Below are positions 1 through 7,214 of a DNA stretch of 12,029 nucleotides, piece after piece. The translations under genes were made by a program, and so were the position numbers. Origin of the DNA: Actinomycetes bacterium (GTDB taxonomy: Bacteria > Actinomycetota > Acidimicrobiia > Acidimicrobiales > Acidimicrobiaceae). The stretch covers positions 1-12,029 of the forward strand of contig JAJYFX010000021.1 in NCBI GenBank assembly GCA_021785315.1, in the 5' to 3' direction. Each line of letters opens with the position of its first letter. Positions within the stretch are counted from its first letter, which is position 1. Under the pieces are notes generated by a model. It saw only the letters and a program-made list of their open reading frames with translations, was not told the DNA's origin and ran no database searches.

Positions 1-330
1 TTGACTGTACACCCAGTGCCAACTAGATGGAGATCCCGTTCCTTGGTAATCCCAGGTGGTTGAATTCAGAATGCTAAAGTCGCCGTTGGCTGTGCCAATG
101 GTTGCAGCTCCGGTATTCCAGGTTGAGAAAGCTCCCAACGACAGTGGCAATGAGTCATTATTGTAAATCCCAGACGTACCTGGTGCTGTGGCGTTCTCAC
201 CAGCAGCGGTCACGGCGGCTTGGGCTGCTGCGTGTACGAGGGTATCGACGTGTATCCAGTCAGTAAACCCCAAAATAGAAGTGATGAAGACCGAAAAGAT
301 CAACACTGGGAAAAGAATGAAGGCACCCAT
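1..330 (-). CDS. Partial TadG-like exported/pilin-like protein, C-terminus beyond window
   Basis: This open frame runs off the left edge; 110 codons are visible from an ATG at 330-328. Residues 2-22 are strongly hydrophobic (starting MGAFILFPVLIFSVFITSI), a signal anchor or membrane helix with almost no cytoplasmic head. The rest is rich in Ala, Thr, Ser, Gly, Asn and Trp with few charges, as in secreted or pilus-associated proteins. The start lies one base after the stop of the upstream pilin-like gene (TAA-A-ATG), so translation is probably coupled and no strong Shine-Dalgarno is needed. Its place last in the run Flp pilin, TadE-like, TadF-like suggests a TadG/TadE-family minor pilin or anchor. 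That role is inferred from position and topology; I see no diagnostic motif. Confidence 0.7.
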   Translation of the reverse strand, partial: MGAFILFPVLIFSVFITSILGFTDWIHVDTLVHAAAQAAVTAAGENATAPGTSGIYNNDSLPLSLGAFSTWNTGAATIGTANGDFSILNSTTWDYQGTGSPSSWHWVYSQ

Positions 331-331
331 T

Positions 332-766
332 TTAGTTGGTGACCGAATATGGGCCGATTGGCATAGACGCTTGGGCTGTCCAGGTTGTACCGATATGAAC
401 TCCGAGAAACGTTCCCATGTTGACGCTGCATCTACTCGATACGGTAAAGGATTGACCTTCGCTCACTGGGGTTGTGACATTCAAGCTAGAACACGCCACC
501 TGTTTTGATTGCGGAATAGCTTTTGCGAAGACCTCCTGTGCCGTTGTGACGGCTTGTGCGGACTGAACGGGGAAAAAGTACTGCGCCCCAGCTCTTGCAC
601 TCACTAGGGCCGCGTCATCGACCATCACGCCCATGATCGAGTAGGCAATCAATATAACGGCAGTGACAATTAGCGTGAAGCTGAGTATGACTCCTATGGT
701 TAGCTCGAGAGTGGAGACCAAACCGCTTTCGTCCGCCAGGAGGTTCTTTATGTGCCGGGTTGCCAA
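332..766 (-). CDS. TadF/TadE-like pseudopilin, 144 aa
   Basis: Likely minor pilin or pseudopilin of the Tad system. I chose a TTG start at 766-764 because AAAGGCGG lies 7 bases upstream; the longer reading frame back to 886 would overlap the preceding gene far more. From this start the protein begins MATRHIKNLLADESGLVSTLEL. It has a short basic leader, a Gly at residue 15 that could be the prepilin peptidase cleavage point, a Glu at 21, and a hydrophobic helix at about 23-47. The exported part has two Cys (92 and 113), which could form a disulphide. The start overlaps the end of the TadE-like gene by 19 bp, and the next gene starts one base after its stop. The family call rests on leader layout, size and position. 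Confidence 0.75.
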   Translation of the reverse strand: MATRHIKNLLADESGLVSTLELTIGVILSFTLIVTAVILIAYSIMGVMVDDAALVSARAGAQYFFPVQSAQAVTTAQEVFAKAIPQSKQVACSSLNVTTPVSEGQSFTVSSRCSVNMGTFLGVHIGTTWTAQASMPIGPYSVTN

Positions 767-1179
767 ATCGACACCGCCTTTGCGCTCCACACAACGGGGG
801 AATTCACTATTGGGATCATTACCCGTCTTTCCACGACGATGACACAAGCGGGAGATGCCGCCGAACAGGGTTCGGCCACCACGCATGCGTTGGCCGTAGT
901 ATTACACTGAGCCACACTCGTTGTGGTTTGCACTACCGCCGCCTGTAGGAACTGATGCGCCTCACTGGCACTTTCCTGATTCAGTAGTAGCGAGTTCCCG
1001 CTTATCTCTACAGCGGCTAGATGGTTGGCAACCACTTCGGACATGGCTTGAGCGGTGGCTGATCCCACGAGCACTCCGGCAAATACGAAGATCAGTGTAA
1101 AGATCGAGACTTCCACGACGAGACCGAGGGCGTCGTCAATGCCACCTTTTGCATCTCTCATCAGGTTGGAAATCTTCAC
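748..1179 (-). CDS. TadE-like pseudopilin, 143 aa
   Basis: A short leader (MKISNLMRDAKGG) with Gly at 12-13 is followed directly by IDDALGLVVEV and a hydrophobic helix to about residue 40. This is the class III prepilin layout used by TadE/TadF proteins: cleavage after Gly with an acidic residue a few positions in. The exported domain has four cysteines (92, 99, 105, 112) in a short span, probably disulphide bonded. The start is a GTG at 1179-1177, preceded by a purine-rich AAGAGAAAG. It lies downstream of the Flp-like pilin and a stem-loop, and its end overlaps the next pilin-like gene by 19 bp. A minor pilin or assembly role is inferred from this placement. Confidence 0.78.
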   Translation of the reverse strand: MKISNLMRDAKGGIDDALGLVVEVSIFTLIFVFAGVLVGSATAQAMSEVVANHLAAVEISGNSLLLNQESASEAHQFLQAAVVQTTTSVAQCNTTANACVVAEPCSAASPACVIVVERRVMIPIVNSPVVWSAKAVSIWQPGT

Positions 1180-1205
1180 GGGACTTTCTCTTTTGAGTAT
1201 TTAGG

Positions 1206-1250
1206 GGCCAGACCGTGAGAACGGAAGGAATACCGACTCTTGGTCTGGCC
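1206..1250 (-). repeat. Stem-loop between Flp-like pilin and TadE-like gene
   Basis: GGCCAGACC at 1206-1214 is the perfect reverse complement of 1242-1250, giving a 9-bp GC-rich stem. A further GAG/CTC pairing lies inside a 27-base loop. It starts 13 bases after the pilin stop codon in the minus-strand transcript and has no following T run. It may be a partial terminator or an mRNA-stabilising element that raises pilin over downstream minor-pilin expression. That role is inferred. Confidence 0.65.
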
Positions 1251-1262
1251 AGGGGTAATTAG

Positions 1263-1511
1263 TTACGGGATGGAGTTGACCAGCCCGCTTGATTTCGTGG
1301 TAGCTGCCGCTAGGTTCGGGGCGATAATGCCCACGTAGACGGCAGTGCCAACGCCCGCAATAACGGCGATGCCGATGAGCCACGAAATAGTGGTTGTCAG
1401 GTCGCCACTGTTGTCTACTAGTGCTAGCTGCATCCGTGCCGGTACGGCCTTCTTGGCCAGACGGTTGAGTCTCGTTCTGAGAGTCAAGATCTGGCAGTAA
1501 AAATAGATCAA
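1263..1511 (-). CDS. flp: Flp-like major pilin, 82 aa
   Basis: This small protein is probably the structural subunit of the pilus. The start is a TTG at 1511-1509, supported by a strong AAGGGGGTG seven bases upstream. A basic leader of about 36 residues (several Arg/Lys, ending VDNSG) is followed by DLTTTISWLIG and a hydrophobic helix at about 43-64, then a short tail ending in Pro. This is the Flp plan of leader, Gly cleavage and N-terminal helix. It departs from classic Flp in having Thr where the mature chain usually has Glu at position 5 (if cleavage follows Gly36), and in its longer leader. It has its own promoter-like motif in the 84-bp gap after tadC and is followed by a stem-loop, which suits a highly expressed pilin. 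Confidence 0.8.
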   Translation of the reverse strand: MIYFYCQILTLRTRLNRLAKKAVPARMQLALVDNSGDLTTTISWLIGIAVIAGVGTAVYVGIIAPNLAAATTKSSGLVNSIP

Positions 1512-1541
1512 TTTATTTCACCCCCTTTTCTTTTTTGGTTC

Positions 1542-1562
1542 TCTACCTATATAGTTATGCAC
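1542..1562 (-). promoter_or_regulatory. Promoter-like motif of the pilin operon
   Basis: Read on the minus strand, 1562-1542 contains GTGCATAACTATATAGGTAG. The part at 1557-1542 matches 6478-6463 in front of cpaB at 15 of 16 bases. The GTGCATA part matches the element in front of the accessory genes at 8424-8440, 8487 and 9361. It lies about 30 bases before the pilin TTG, leaving room for the strong ribosome site. The -10 role is inferred from AT richness, repetition and position. Confidence 0.6.
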
Positions 1563-1595
1563 TATCGGTGGCACAATGAATGTTTTGAGTGAGAT

Positions 1596-2480
1596 TTATA
1601 GCCCGCTGTTTCCAAAAGAGGCCATAATTGGCACAATTAAAAAGGCGATTAGGGGGAGTACCTGTAGTAAAGCGAACATGGCGAGCTTTGGTCGCTGGCT
1701 TTCAAGCTTTTTGGCGTAGTCGCGCATCAACGATTTTTTCATGGTCTCAGACTGCTGGAGAATCATGTCAGAGAGCGCTTCTGGGCTGAATACCGAGCCG
1801 TGCATGATCTCGCCGATCAGCTCCAGTTCCGGTATTGCCCAGTCTTGGCCGAGGCTGATCATCGCTTGGCCGAGGCTCATATCTTTGGCCGTGGTATCGT
1901 CTGATGCTGTTCGAGCAGCCTGATCTATTCTCCGAGAGATTTCGGATGTTATTCGCGATGCAACGGGTGAATACGTCACATCCGCTATACCGTCGAGTGC
2001 GATTTCAATTGGGTGATTGCGAAGTTCCACACCGAGCACCATGAGATACATCGCCAGGATGGAGCGGAACGTCTGCCGTTCAGTGGTGGCCACTCCGACT
2101 ATCGTCGCCTTAGCGATCTTCACGCTGAGTGGGAGAGAAGCGACCAGGGCCACTACCAGAACCGCGGCAGCCATGAGAAGACTCAATGAGAAGACAAAGA
2201 CTCCCAGGGTTACAAGAACGCTGGAGAGGACGACCAAGGTCAGGCTGCTGGCAACTTTTGCGTCGTAGTAACTCTTGTCCCGGTCAAGAATGGATAAAGC
2301 CTGTTGCAGCTTTACGTCATCGAAGGACGTGCGGTAATCGTCTAGGCGTTTTACTACATCTACCGGATGGAATCTCCGGGTGTCGCTGGGCATTAGCCAG
2401 CTAATGACCCTGTTTCCCAGTACTAGTACAGCACCGACGATCATCACCATGCCGAGGTCTATATAGAGTTGGTTGGTCAC
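1596..2480 (-). CDS. tadC: Tad pilus platform protein TadC, 294 aa
   Basis: Inner-membrane platform protein of the type II secretion F (GspF) family, which with TadB couples the TadA motor to pilin polymerisation. Membrane segments are visible at about 9-29, 76-98, 100-122 and 266-288. A long cytoplasmic stretch at about 125-262 carries the helical F-domain, with motifs such as LGVELRNHPIEIALDGIAD and the SLGQDW region. This spacing (two middle helices, cytoplasmic domain, C-terminal helix) and the length of about 300 residues are usual for TadC. The ATG overlaps the tadB stop by 4 bp (ATGA), a sign of coupling. It is the last gene of the cpaB-to-tadC block; the next gene, the pilin, has its own promoter-like motif. 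Confidence 0.88.
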   Translation of the reverse strand: MTNQLYIDLGMVMIVGAVLVLGNRVISWLMPSDTRRFHPVDVVKRLDDYRTSFDDVKLQQALSILDRDKSYYDAKVASSLTLVVLSSVLVTLGVFVFSLSLLMAAAVLVVALVASLPLSVKIAKATIVGVATTERQTFRSILAMYLMVLGVELRNHPIEIALDGIADVTYSPVASRITSEISRRIDQAARTASDDTTAKDMSLGQAMISLGQDWAIPELELIGEIMHGSVFSPEALSDMILQQSETMKKSLMRDYAKKLESQRPKLAMFALLQVLPLIAFLIVPIMASFGNSGL

Positions 2481-3442
2481 TTGATTCTCCCTTCCTCTGC
2501 GGATCCGGCTGAATCTGCAAAGTTCCCCATGTTCTTAGCCAGTGCGGCCTCGAAGGTTTCAGGCACTATAAGCCTTATTTCGGGGAGCGGTGCAGACAAC
2601 TTTCTAAAGAGCACCAGCAGTCCGATAGTGAGGAGCTCGATGCACACCAACACCACGTAGCCCTGTGCGGTTTTGTAGAACGGGTCGATGAAGTTCCCCA
2701 TAATCACAGAGAGGGCGGACTCCATAATCACCACCATTGGAAACATGATCTTGGCTATGGTGAAGATTTCGCGGCGGGCAGAGACGGCTGCGCTTTGTTC
2801 GACTAATTCAGATTTCAGTTGTTCCTGGATCTGCTGCATGACTTTGTAGTCCTGCTCCGCTCCACTTGAAGTCAGGTTTGCATTGACCATTGCCACCACA
2901 ACGTCCACTTGGGGATCGGCACGCTTTACGGCAAAGAGGGTGAGTGCGTCTCGGAGCCGGATAACGTAACCGCCCATAGAGGTATTGGCTTTGAGAAGAC
3001 TGCTTTTTAGTTCATCCCCAGTGTCTTGAGGGAGAGCTTTGGCCGAAATCATTAGCGATTCCCATGCCGATTTCGAGGTCTGAAGAAGGTAGGTCAGAGT
3101 CTGCATCCATACAATGTTGTCCTCCATGGTTTTCAGCCGGGCTTCCATCGGGTCTTTGCCAAAAAAGGCTCGGGTTAGATAGAGGACCAGACCAGTACCT
3201 ATCGTGAGGATTGGTTGACGTGTGAAGATCGCTGTTGGCACTGTAACGATGATTATCAAGACCCAATCCTTGGCCGCAACCTCGGTCATTGCAACTTTTG
3301 GCCGTATCGTTGCCAGACGGCTAACCAGGCGTGAGCCGCGGCGCTTGCGGGTGGCCTTGTGTTCAAACCAGAATCCACTTAGATCCCAAATGGCCCACAG
3401 CAGAAGCGCCAAGCCGACGAGAAAGACAACACTAGCCACCAT
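2477..3442 (-). CDS. tadB: Tad pilus platform protein TadB, 321 aa
   Basis: Inner-membrane GspF-family platform protein that pairs with TadC. Hydrophobic segments lie at about 3-19, 59-93 (probably two helices), 230-250 and 262-280. The cytoplasmic stretch between about 100 and 228 is helical and charged, as in the F domain. The ATG at 3442-3440 follows AAAGGAAA at good spacing and lies inside the 3' end of tadA (11-bp overlap); its stop overlaps the tadC start by 4 bp. TadB and TadC are distinguished by gene order (TadA, then B, then C) as well as topology, so the pair assignment is firm while each individual name rests partly on position. Confidence 0.87.
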   Translation of the reverse strand: MVASVVFLVGLALLLWAIWDLSGFWFEHKATRKRRGSRLVSRLATIRPKVAMTEVAAKDWVLIIIVTVPTAIFTRQPILTIGTGLVLYLTRAFFGKDPMEARLKTMEDNIVWMQTLTYLLQTSKSAWESLMISAKALPQDTGDELKSSLLKANTSMGGYVIRLRDALTLFAVKRADPQVDVVVAMVNANLTSSGAEQDYKVMQQIQEQLKSELVEQSAAVSARREIFTIAKIMFPMVVIMESALSVIMGNFIDPFYKTAQGYVVLVCIELLTIGLLVLFRKLSAPLPEIRLIVPETFEAALAKNMGNFADSAGSAEEGRIK

Positions 3443-4976
3443 TGAAGTTTCCTTTCTTTATCGAACTCCCAAAAAAATCTCGGAGAAGGCCGCTGTGGCC
3501 GGGTGGGGCGGCGGAGGGATCGCTTTCCTCATCCTCTTTTGTTTCCGCCAATACGACAACGGAGGGAGGACTGTTTGGCGGATCCAGTATCCCCTCTAAA
3601 AGTGGATCGAGCGTGCGATTTGGTAATCGCATGAACTCCGCATCGGAGTCATTTAGCGCAATGCGCACACCAGTGGTGGCAAATTTGTCTTGGAGCTGGT
3701 CGGGGATGATATTTTGCCATTCCACTTTGCGTGTCACAGGGTTATAACCCCATAGTTCGGCAAAAATGGGTTTGCCATCAGCGGCAATTTGACGGGTGAG
3801 CGTCCAGATGTTTTCGATTTGGCGCTCAGCAGGATTGTCCTCGCTGCGGTCGTAGCGGCGACGGACGAAGATGATGATATCCACTGACTCAGCCATTCTT
3901 TCGTACACTTCGCGCTCCGAGAGCTTTGAGCCACACATGTTTTTTACTCGGCGGAAAATACTGCCCGGTTCTTCTGCATGTAAGGTCATGCCGCTGCCAC
4001 CCGTTACGTTGGCGACGGTAAACCAGTCGATAATTGAATCGTCCAGAGCCTCGCCAATAATAATCCTGTCGGCCATAAAACGCTGGCTGTCTCGAATGAG
4101 GCTCGCCATATTCCGCTCCTTGGTGGGAACCACAGGCAGGATCATGTCATGCCTATCCGAGCGGGTGTCGAGATCGAGTTCGGGCGAGTCCTCCACCACG
4201 TAGAGGTAATCGTGGAAATCGACGCTGTGAAGTATGGCACGCAGCAACGTAGTTTTTCCTGATCCCACAGATCCAACCACTAAGAAATTGGCACGGGAGG
4301 CGAGCATGACTTTGAGGAAGTTGTACATTCCGCGGCTGGGGATCATTCCCGTTTCATATATTTCATCAAGATCAGGCTGGCCGGTACGGTTCATTCGCAC
4401 TGAGGCAATGATTGATTTGTTGTCGTGGAGCATGTTCGCCGCAATACGAATTTTATGAGTAGGAAGGTACAGCGTGACGTGCGGTGAAGCGTATGTCCAG
4501 TTCACTGGCTGGCCGGAGAACCTGATTGCTTTGTTGCCAATTATCCCCTCACGCAATGTGGCGAGATTCAATGCGAGTGGGTAATCGAAGCGTTCCTTGG
4601 TGTCGCCGCCGATGCGGTGTAGCCCAACCCGTGCATCTTCGCCCTCAAACCATCGGATTGTGATGTTGTAGATTGTTTCGTCACGGATTAGCGTTTCGAG
4701 GCCGCCAAGTCCGACAATATCGTCCGCAACTATCACTGCAAAATCTCTTGCCATGTTCGCACCCACGGCGAACTCTGATGCTCGGAGTCTGATGATGTTT
4801 TCTATTTCTTTTCGTTTATCTAAATACGGAAGTGGCCCTTGGAGCAGCTCAACAACTTCTCTCTGTTCTTGAATCCTGTCTACTGCCCTCTGACGTTGGA
4901 TTCCCATACGCCAATAAAGCGGGGCATCAACAGCAGAGGCGTCGTGCCGTGGTGCCATTGCGAGGTAGTCGGACAT
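3432..4976 (-). CDS. tadA: Tad pilus motor ATPase TadA/CpaF, 514 aa
   Basis: Cytoplasmic secretion ATPase of the VirB11/PilT superfamily that powers Tad pilus assembly. Seen in order: an N-terminal domain at about 1-200; Walker A VVGSVGSGKTT with Lys241; the Asp-box VEDSPEL at 261-267; RIIIGEA at 304-310 with the Walker B Glu309; and TLHAEE at 331-336 with the conserved His333. The Walker A loop reads GSVGSGKT instead of the usual GGTGSGKT but keeps Gly-Lys-Thr. After about 420 there is a tail rich in Pro, Asp and Ser, ending in a basic stretch. A GGGAGG inside the end of tadZ serves as ribosome site for the ATG at 4976; the gap to tadZ is 3 bp. Length and order fit TadA. Confidence 0.92.
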   Translation of the reverse strand: MSDYLAMAPRHDASAVDAPLYWRMGIQRQRAVDRIQEQREVVELLQGPLPYLDKRKEIENIIRLRASEFAVGANMARDFAVIVADDIVGLGGLETLIRDETIYNITIRWFEGEDARVGLHRIGGDTKERFDYPLALNLATLREGIIGNKAIRFSGQPVNWTYASPHVTLYLPTHKIRIAANMLHDNKSIIASVRMNRTGQPDLDEIYETGMIPSRGMYNFLKVMLASRANFLVVGSVGSGKTTLLRAILHSVDFHDYLYVVEDSPELDLDTRSDRHDMILPVVPTKERNMASLIRDSQRFMADRIIIGEALDDSIIDWFTVANVTGGSGMTLHAEEPGSIFRRVKNMCGSKLSEREVYERMAESVDIIIFVRRRYDRSEDNPAERQIENIWTLTRQIAADGKPIFAELWGYNPVTRKVEWQNIIPDQLQDKFATTGVRIALNDSDAEFMRLPNRTLDPLLEGILDPPNSPPSVVVLAETKEDEESDPSAAPPGHSGLLRDFFGSSIKKGNFNGG

Positions 4977-4979
4977 GAA

Positions 4980-5696
4980 TTATTTGCCTCCCAGGTAGAT
5001 GGCTAGATCAGATGTTGCTTGCAGGTACTGCTTGACCGATTTCGCTTTGGCCTTGCTAACTAGAACATTGCGCCACATATTGGCAGTAATGGCATCATCC
5101 CAGGGCAGCACATTTACACAAGTGGTTCCCGTGGCTTCAGAGATTTCAGAAGGCAGGCTGTATAACTTATTTATCATCACTAAGGCCAGACGGTCTTGAT
5201 ACATGGCGAGGCGAGAAGCTGCGGCGACTGCTTCAGAGATGTTTCGGACAACGACGACAATGGCGGTGGAGGCATTTAGGACTCTGTTGTGGATGCCCAA
5301 GTGTTCAGGTGCAACTCGGCCCATGTCCACAATCACGTCCGTGTGGGCGGACAGCATGAGGTCTACGCGGTTTTGCCACCACATTTTTTCGCCAGGATTC
5401 GGGAAGTCCGGCATTATGGGAGCGGGTAAAACTGGCAGCTCCCATTTGTCGGTAGATGTTTCGGACAAACCAACCAGGTGATTGTTGGCTTGACCAAAAT
5501 CTTTGCCGCCGTCCACCAATGTTGTTGGAGACGTTGAGGCGTGAGCATCGAAATCCATAATGCGGGCGAGGTCGCCGCCAGTAATGCCCAGCTCGACCAT
5601 AATGCGGTTTGGGTTAGACCATAGGTTGGTAAGGTTGGCAGCCAGGGTTGTGGCACCGACCCCACCTCTGATTTGAGTGAAGGTGAATATCGACAT
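4980..5696 (-). CDS. tadZ: Tad pilus localisation ATPase TadZ/CpaE-like, 238 aa
   Basis: ParA/MinD-superfamily protein expected to mark the site of pilus assembly. The N-terminus carries RGGVGATTLAANL (10-22), the P-loop form seen in CpaE/TadZ proteins, where Ala15 replaces the usual invariant Lys of GKT and Arg10 replaces the signature Lys. VIVDMG at 121-126 fits the Walker B strand, and the VVVVRNISEA region (147-156) follows the MinD fold. There is no N-terminal receiver domain, so it is shorter than Caulobacter CpaE. Nucleotide binding may be weak without the catalytic lysine; that is an inference. The start overlaps the cpaB stop by one base (TAATG). Confidence 0.86.
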   Translation of the reverse strand: MSIFTFTQIRGGVGATTLAANLTNLWSNPNRIMVELGITGGDLARIMDFDAHASTSPTTLVDGGKDFGQANNHLVGLSETSTDKWELPVLPAPIMPDFPNPGEKMWWQNRVDLMLSAHTDVIVDMGRVAPEHLGIHNRVLNASTAIVVVVRNISEAVAAASRLAMYQDRLALVMINKLYSLPSEISEATGTTCVNVLPWDDAITANMWRNVLVSKAKAKSVKQYLQATSDLAIYLGGK

Positions 5697-6439
5697 TATG
5701 AGCGCCTCGCAAGAGAAACGTCATTGTTGGCAGCAGCGGTCGTGATAATCGGAACATCCTTGCCAGACACGATCAAATCCACCAACGTGTTGCCCCCGTT
5801 GGGAGCAGTTGTCACCGAGGAGATCACTCCCAGGCCGAGGACATTGCCTGGCATGGCGTTGATGGACGAGCTGGTAGGCGAGGAAGTGGGTGCGGCATTG
5901 TTGAGCGGTTGGAGTCCTGTGTATATAAGTTCCACCTGATCCCCAGTAGTCATACCACCGCTGGGCATATGGCCGGAGGTCAGACTTATTCCGACAACTG
6001 CCTGGCTGGACGAAACGGCACCGCTTGTGGCCAGACCTTTGGTGATTACTTCGCCCGGAAGGATTGGCACAGTGGCGTTGTGGTTGAGAATTTGCGACAA
6101 GGGGAGCGCTCCCGATATACCCGGAGATGGAACTTGCTCCACACCGAGGGCGGAGGCAACTATCGCTCCACCCGCTGGGATTCCTTTCGTGGCCATATAG
6201 ACAGAAATGGTGGAACTTGAGCGGTGGAGTATTAGAAATCCGCCGGATACCCCGACGAGGCCGGTTAGCAGAAGCAACCCAGATCGTGCCATCCGTCGTT
6301 GGCTTTTACCTGCCGCAGACTTGGTTTTTACGCGATTCTCTCTGTTCTTCGGTGGGAGCGCCTCCTTCTTTGGCGCTGCCGTTGCTTTGTCAGAAGCGAC
6401 TTCATCGGTCGGTTTAGTCTTGTTTTTAGTTTTGAACAT
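5696..6439 (-). CDS. cpaB: CpaB/RcpC-like SAF-domain pilus assembly protein, 247 aa
   Basis: Membrane-anchored Tad assembly factor. The first 52 residues are cytoplasmic and highly basic (many Lys/Arg), followed by one membrane helix at about 53-72. The extracellular part begins with a SAF-like domain at about 78-145, with ATKGIPAGGAIVASAL and VPILPGEVIT, the pattern shared by CpaB and FlgA. A second region contains GDQVELIYTG at about 166-175 and a Ser/Thr/Pro-rich linker. The ATG is preceded by GGGAG seven to eight bases upstream. It opens the main assembly operon behind a promoter-like motif. In diderms CpaB works with the CpaC secretin; no secretin is seen here, so its partner is probably different. 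Confidence 0.82.
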   Translation of the reverse strand: MFKTKNKTKPTDEVASDKATAAPKKEALPPKNRENRVKTKSAAGKSQRRMARSGLLLLTGLVGVSGGFLILHRSSSTISVYMATKGIPAGGAIVASALGVEQVPSPGISGALPLSQILNHNATVPILPGEVITKGLATSGAVSSSQAVVGISLTSGHMPSGGMTTGDQVELIYTGLQPLNNAAPTSSPTSSSINAMPGNVLGLGVISSVTTAPNGGNTLVDLIVSGKDVPIITTAAANNDVSLARRS

Positions 6440-6462
6440 CCACGTTCTCCCTAGGTCAGCCG

Positions 6463-6478
6463 TCTACATATATAGTTA
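6463..6478 (-). promoter_or_regulatory. Promoter-like motif of cpaB-tadZ-tadA-tadB-tadC
   Basis: On the minus strand this reads TAACTATATATGTAGA and matches the element upstream of the Flp pilin (1557-1542) with one mismatch in 16. It ends 23 bases before the cpaB start, leaving room for the GGGAG ribosome site. A shared -10 element or regulator site is inferred; no clear -35 hexamer is visible. Confidence 0.6.
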
Positions 6479-6479
6479 G

Positions 6480-6644
6480 GCCGCGCCCAAGCGAGAATCG
6501 TAGTTATGCCGCCAGTTTTGAAGGCGACCACTAAAAAATCTTTTAGTTCGGGGCTTACCGGAGTGGATATTTTTGCATTATTGGCCACCATCCGGTAAAA
6601 AAATCACGGTTATATGTGCGTGCGAAAACGGATCTCGTCCGGGA
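6480..6644. other. Gap between prepilin peptidase and cpaB
   Basis: No gene is supported in this stretch. It holds a short AT-rich palindrome at 6530-6547 (7-bp arms ACTAAAA and TTTTAGT, 4-base loop), the larger inverted repeat at 6555-6598, and a minus-strand CACATATAA at about 6617-6609. The last resembles the CATACATATA elements elsewhere but has no gene directly behind it. The gap suggests that the peptidase gene and the cpaB operon are separate transcription units. Confidence 0.5.
6555..6598. repeat. Inverted repeat upstream of cpaB
   Basis: TTACCGGA at 6555-6562 pairs perfectly with TCCGGTAA at 6591-6598. GTGG at 6563-6566 can also pair with CCAC at 6585-6588 if two bases are bulged. 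On the minus strand the T run precedes the stem instead of following it, so a standard terminator is not supported for either direction. It could be an operator or a weak transcript-end structure of the peptidase gene. Confidence 0.55.
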
Positions 6645-7214
6645 TTAGTTGATAACTGAGTGGGCCAGAATCAACAAACCGATGATCCAGGTTGCGATTG
6701 CGGAGACCGCGAGAGCTAGGCCCGCTCGAAAATGTCGGATACGGCGCAGCCTCAACGCGACGACGATGGCGGTGAGTATCAGAGCCCAGAGCATCATCAG
6801 CATCAGTGCCAATGGCACGGGAAACGCAGCCAGGGTTACCCAGGTGACACCAATCATCTTTAGATCACCCCCACCGACGCCACTGCGGGCAAATCGTATC
6901 GTTGCGATCAATACCCAAATGACGGCAATGACAATGGAGTGGATAAGTCCACCATAAAAACCGTTTGCGGTTACCTGTATGGCCAAGACCGCTGCTGTTG
7001 CAATCAACATGGACACATTGGGGATCACGCCAGTCCGCACATCATTGAGGCCCGCTCTGATGAAGATCCCGGCAGTGAGGCCAAAAGCTAGAGCGAGTAT
7101 GACCGAGTTGGTTAGCTGGCCAAATACGACAATGAAGGCTGCCGTGAGCAACAGTGTGATTTGACGTGGATGGGGTTTTACCATGGCAATCATAAAGATC
7201 CGGTTTCGCTGCAT
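6645..7214 (-). CDS. Prepilin peptidase (A24, TadV/CpaA-like), 189 aa
   Basis: Integral membrane aspartyl protease that cleaves the leader of Flp-type prepilins. The two catalytic aspartates are visible in their motifs: Asp58 in DVRTGVIPN and Asp117 in GVGGGDLKM. Hydrophobic helices occupy most of the chain (about 20-55, 66-82, 88-106, 122-155 and 163-186). There is no N-terminal methylase domain, as in the short TadV/CpaA type. The start is uncertain: the ATG at 7214 has no clear ribosome site, and in-frame ATGs at 7193 and 7184 (MVKPHPRQ) would give a more ordinary N-terminus just before the first helix. It is divergent from the YdjM-like gene and lies 205 bp ahead of cpaB on the same strand, so it belongs to the Tad locus. 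Confidence 0.9.
   Translation of the reverse strand: MQRNRIFMIAMVKPHPRQITLLLTAAFIVVFGQLTNSVILALAFGLTAGIFIRAGLNDVRTGVIPNVSMLIATAAVLAIQVTANGFYGGLIHSIVIAVIWVLIATIRFARSGVGGGDLKMIGVTWVTLAAFPVPLALMLMMLWALILTAIVVALRLRRIRHFRAGLALAVSAIATWIIGLLILAHSVIN

Noticed and set aside
767..886. Upstream extension of the TadF-like gene to 886
   Set aside because: It would overlap the TadE-like gene by 139 bp and add a basic, cysteine-containing leader unlike a prepilin; TTG at 766 has a good ribosome site.
3871..4203. 110-codon plus-strand frame
   Set aside because: It lies antisense within the TadA motor gene; composition is low-information and there is no ribosome site.
6591..6607. Rho-independent terminator at the CCGGTAAAAAAA end of the inverted repeat
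   Set aside because: The run is A, not T, on the plus strand, and on the minus strand the T run comes before the stem.
1..7214. Archaeal-type pilus locus, suggested by TATA-like boxes and leaderless starts
   Set aside because: CpaB, TadZ and short A24 peptidase genes, strong Shine-Dalgarno sites and TTG starts are bacterial. The AT motifs sit at -10 distance, not at about -25.
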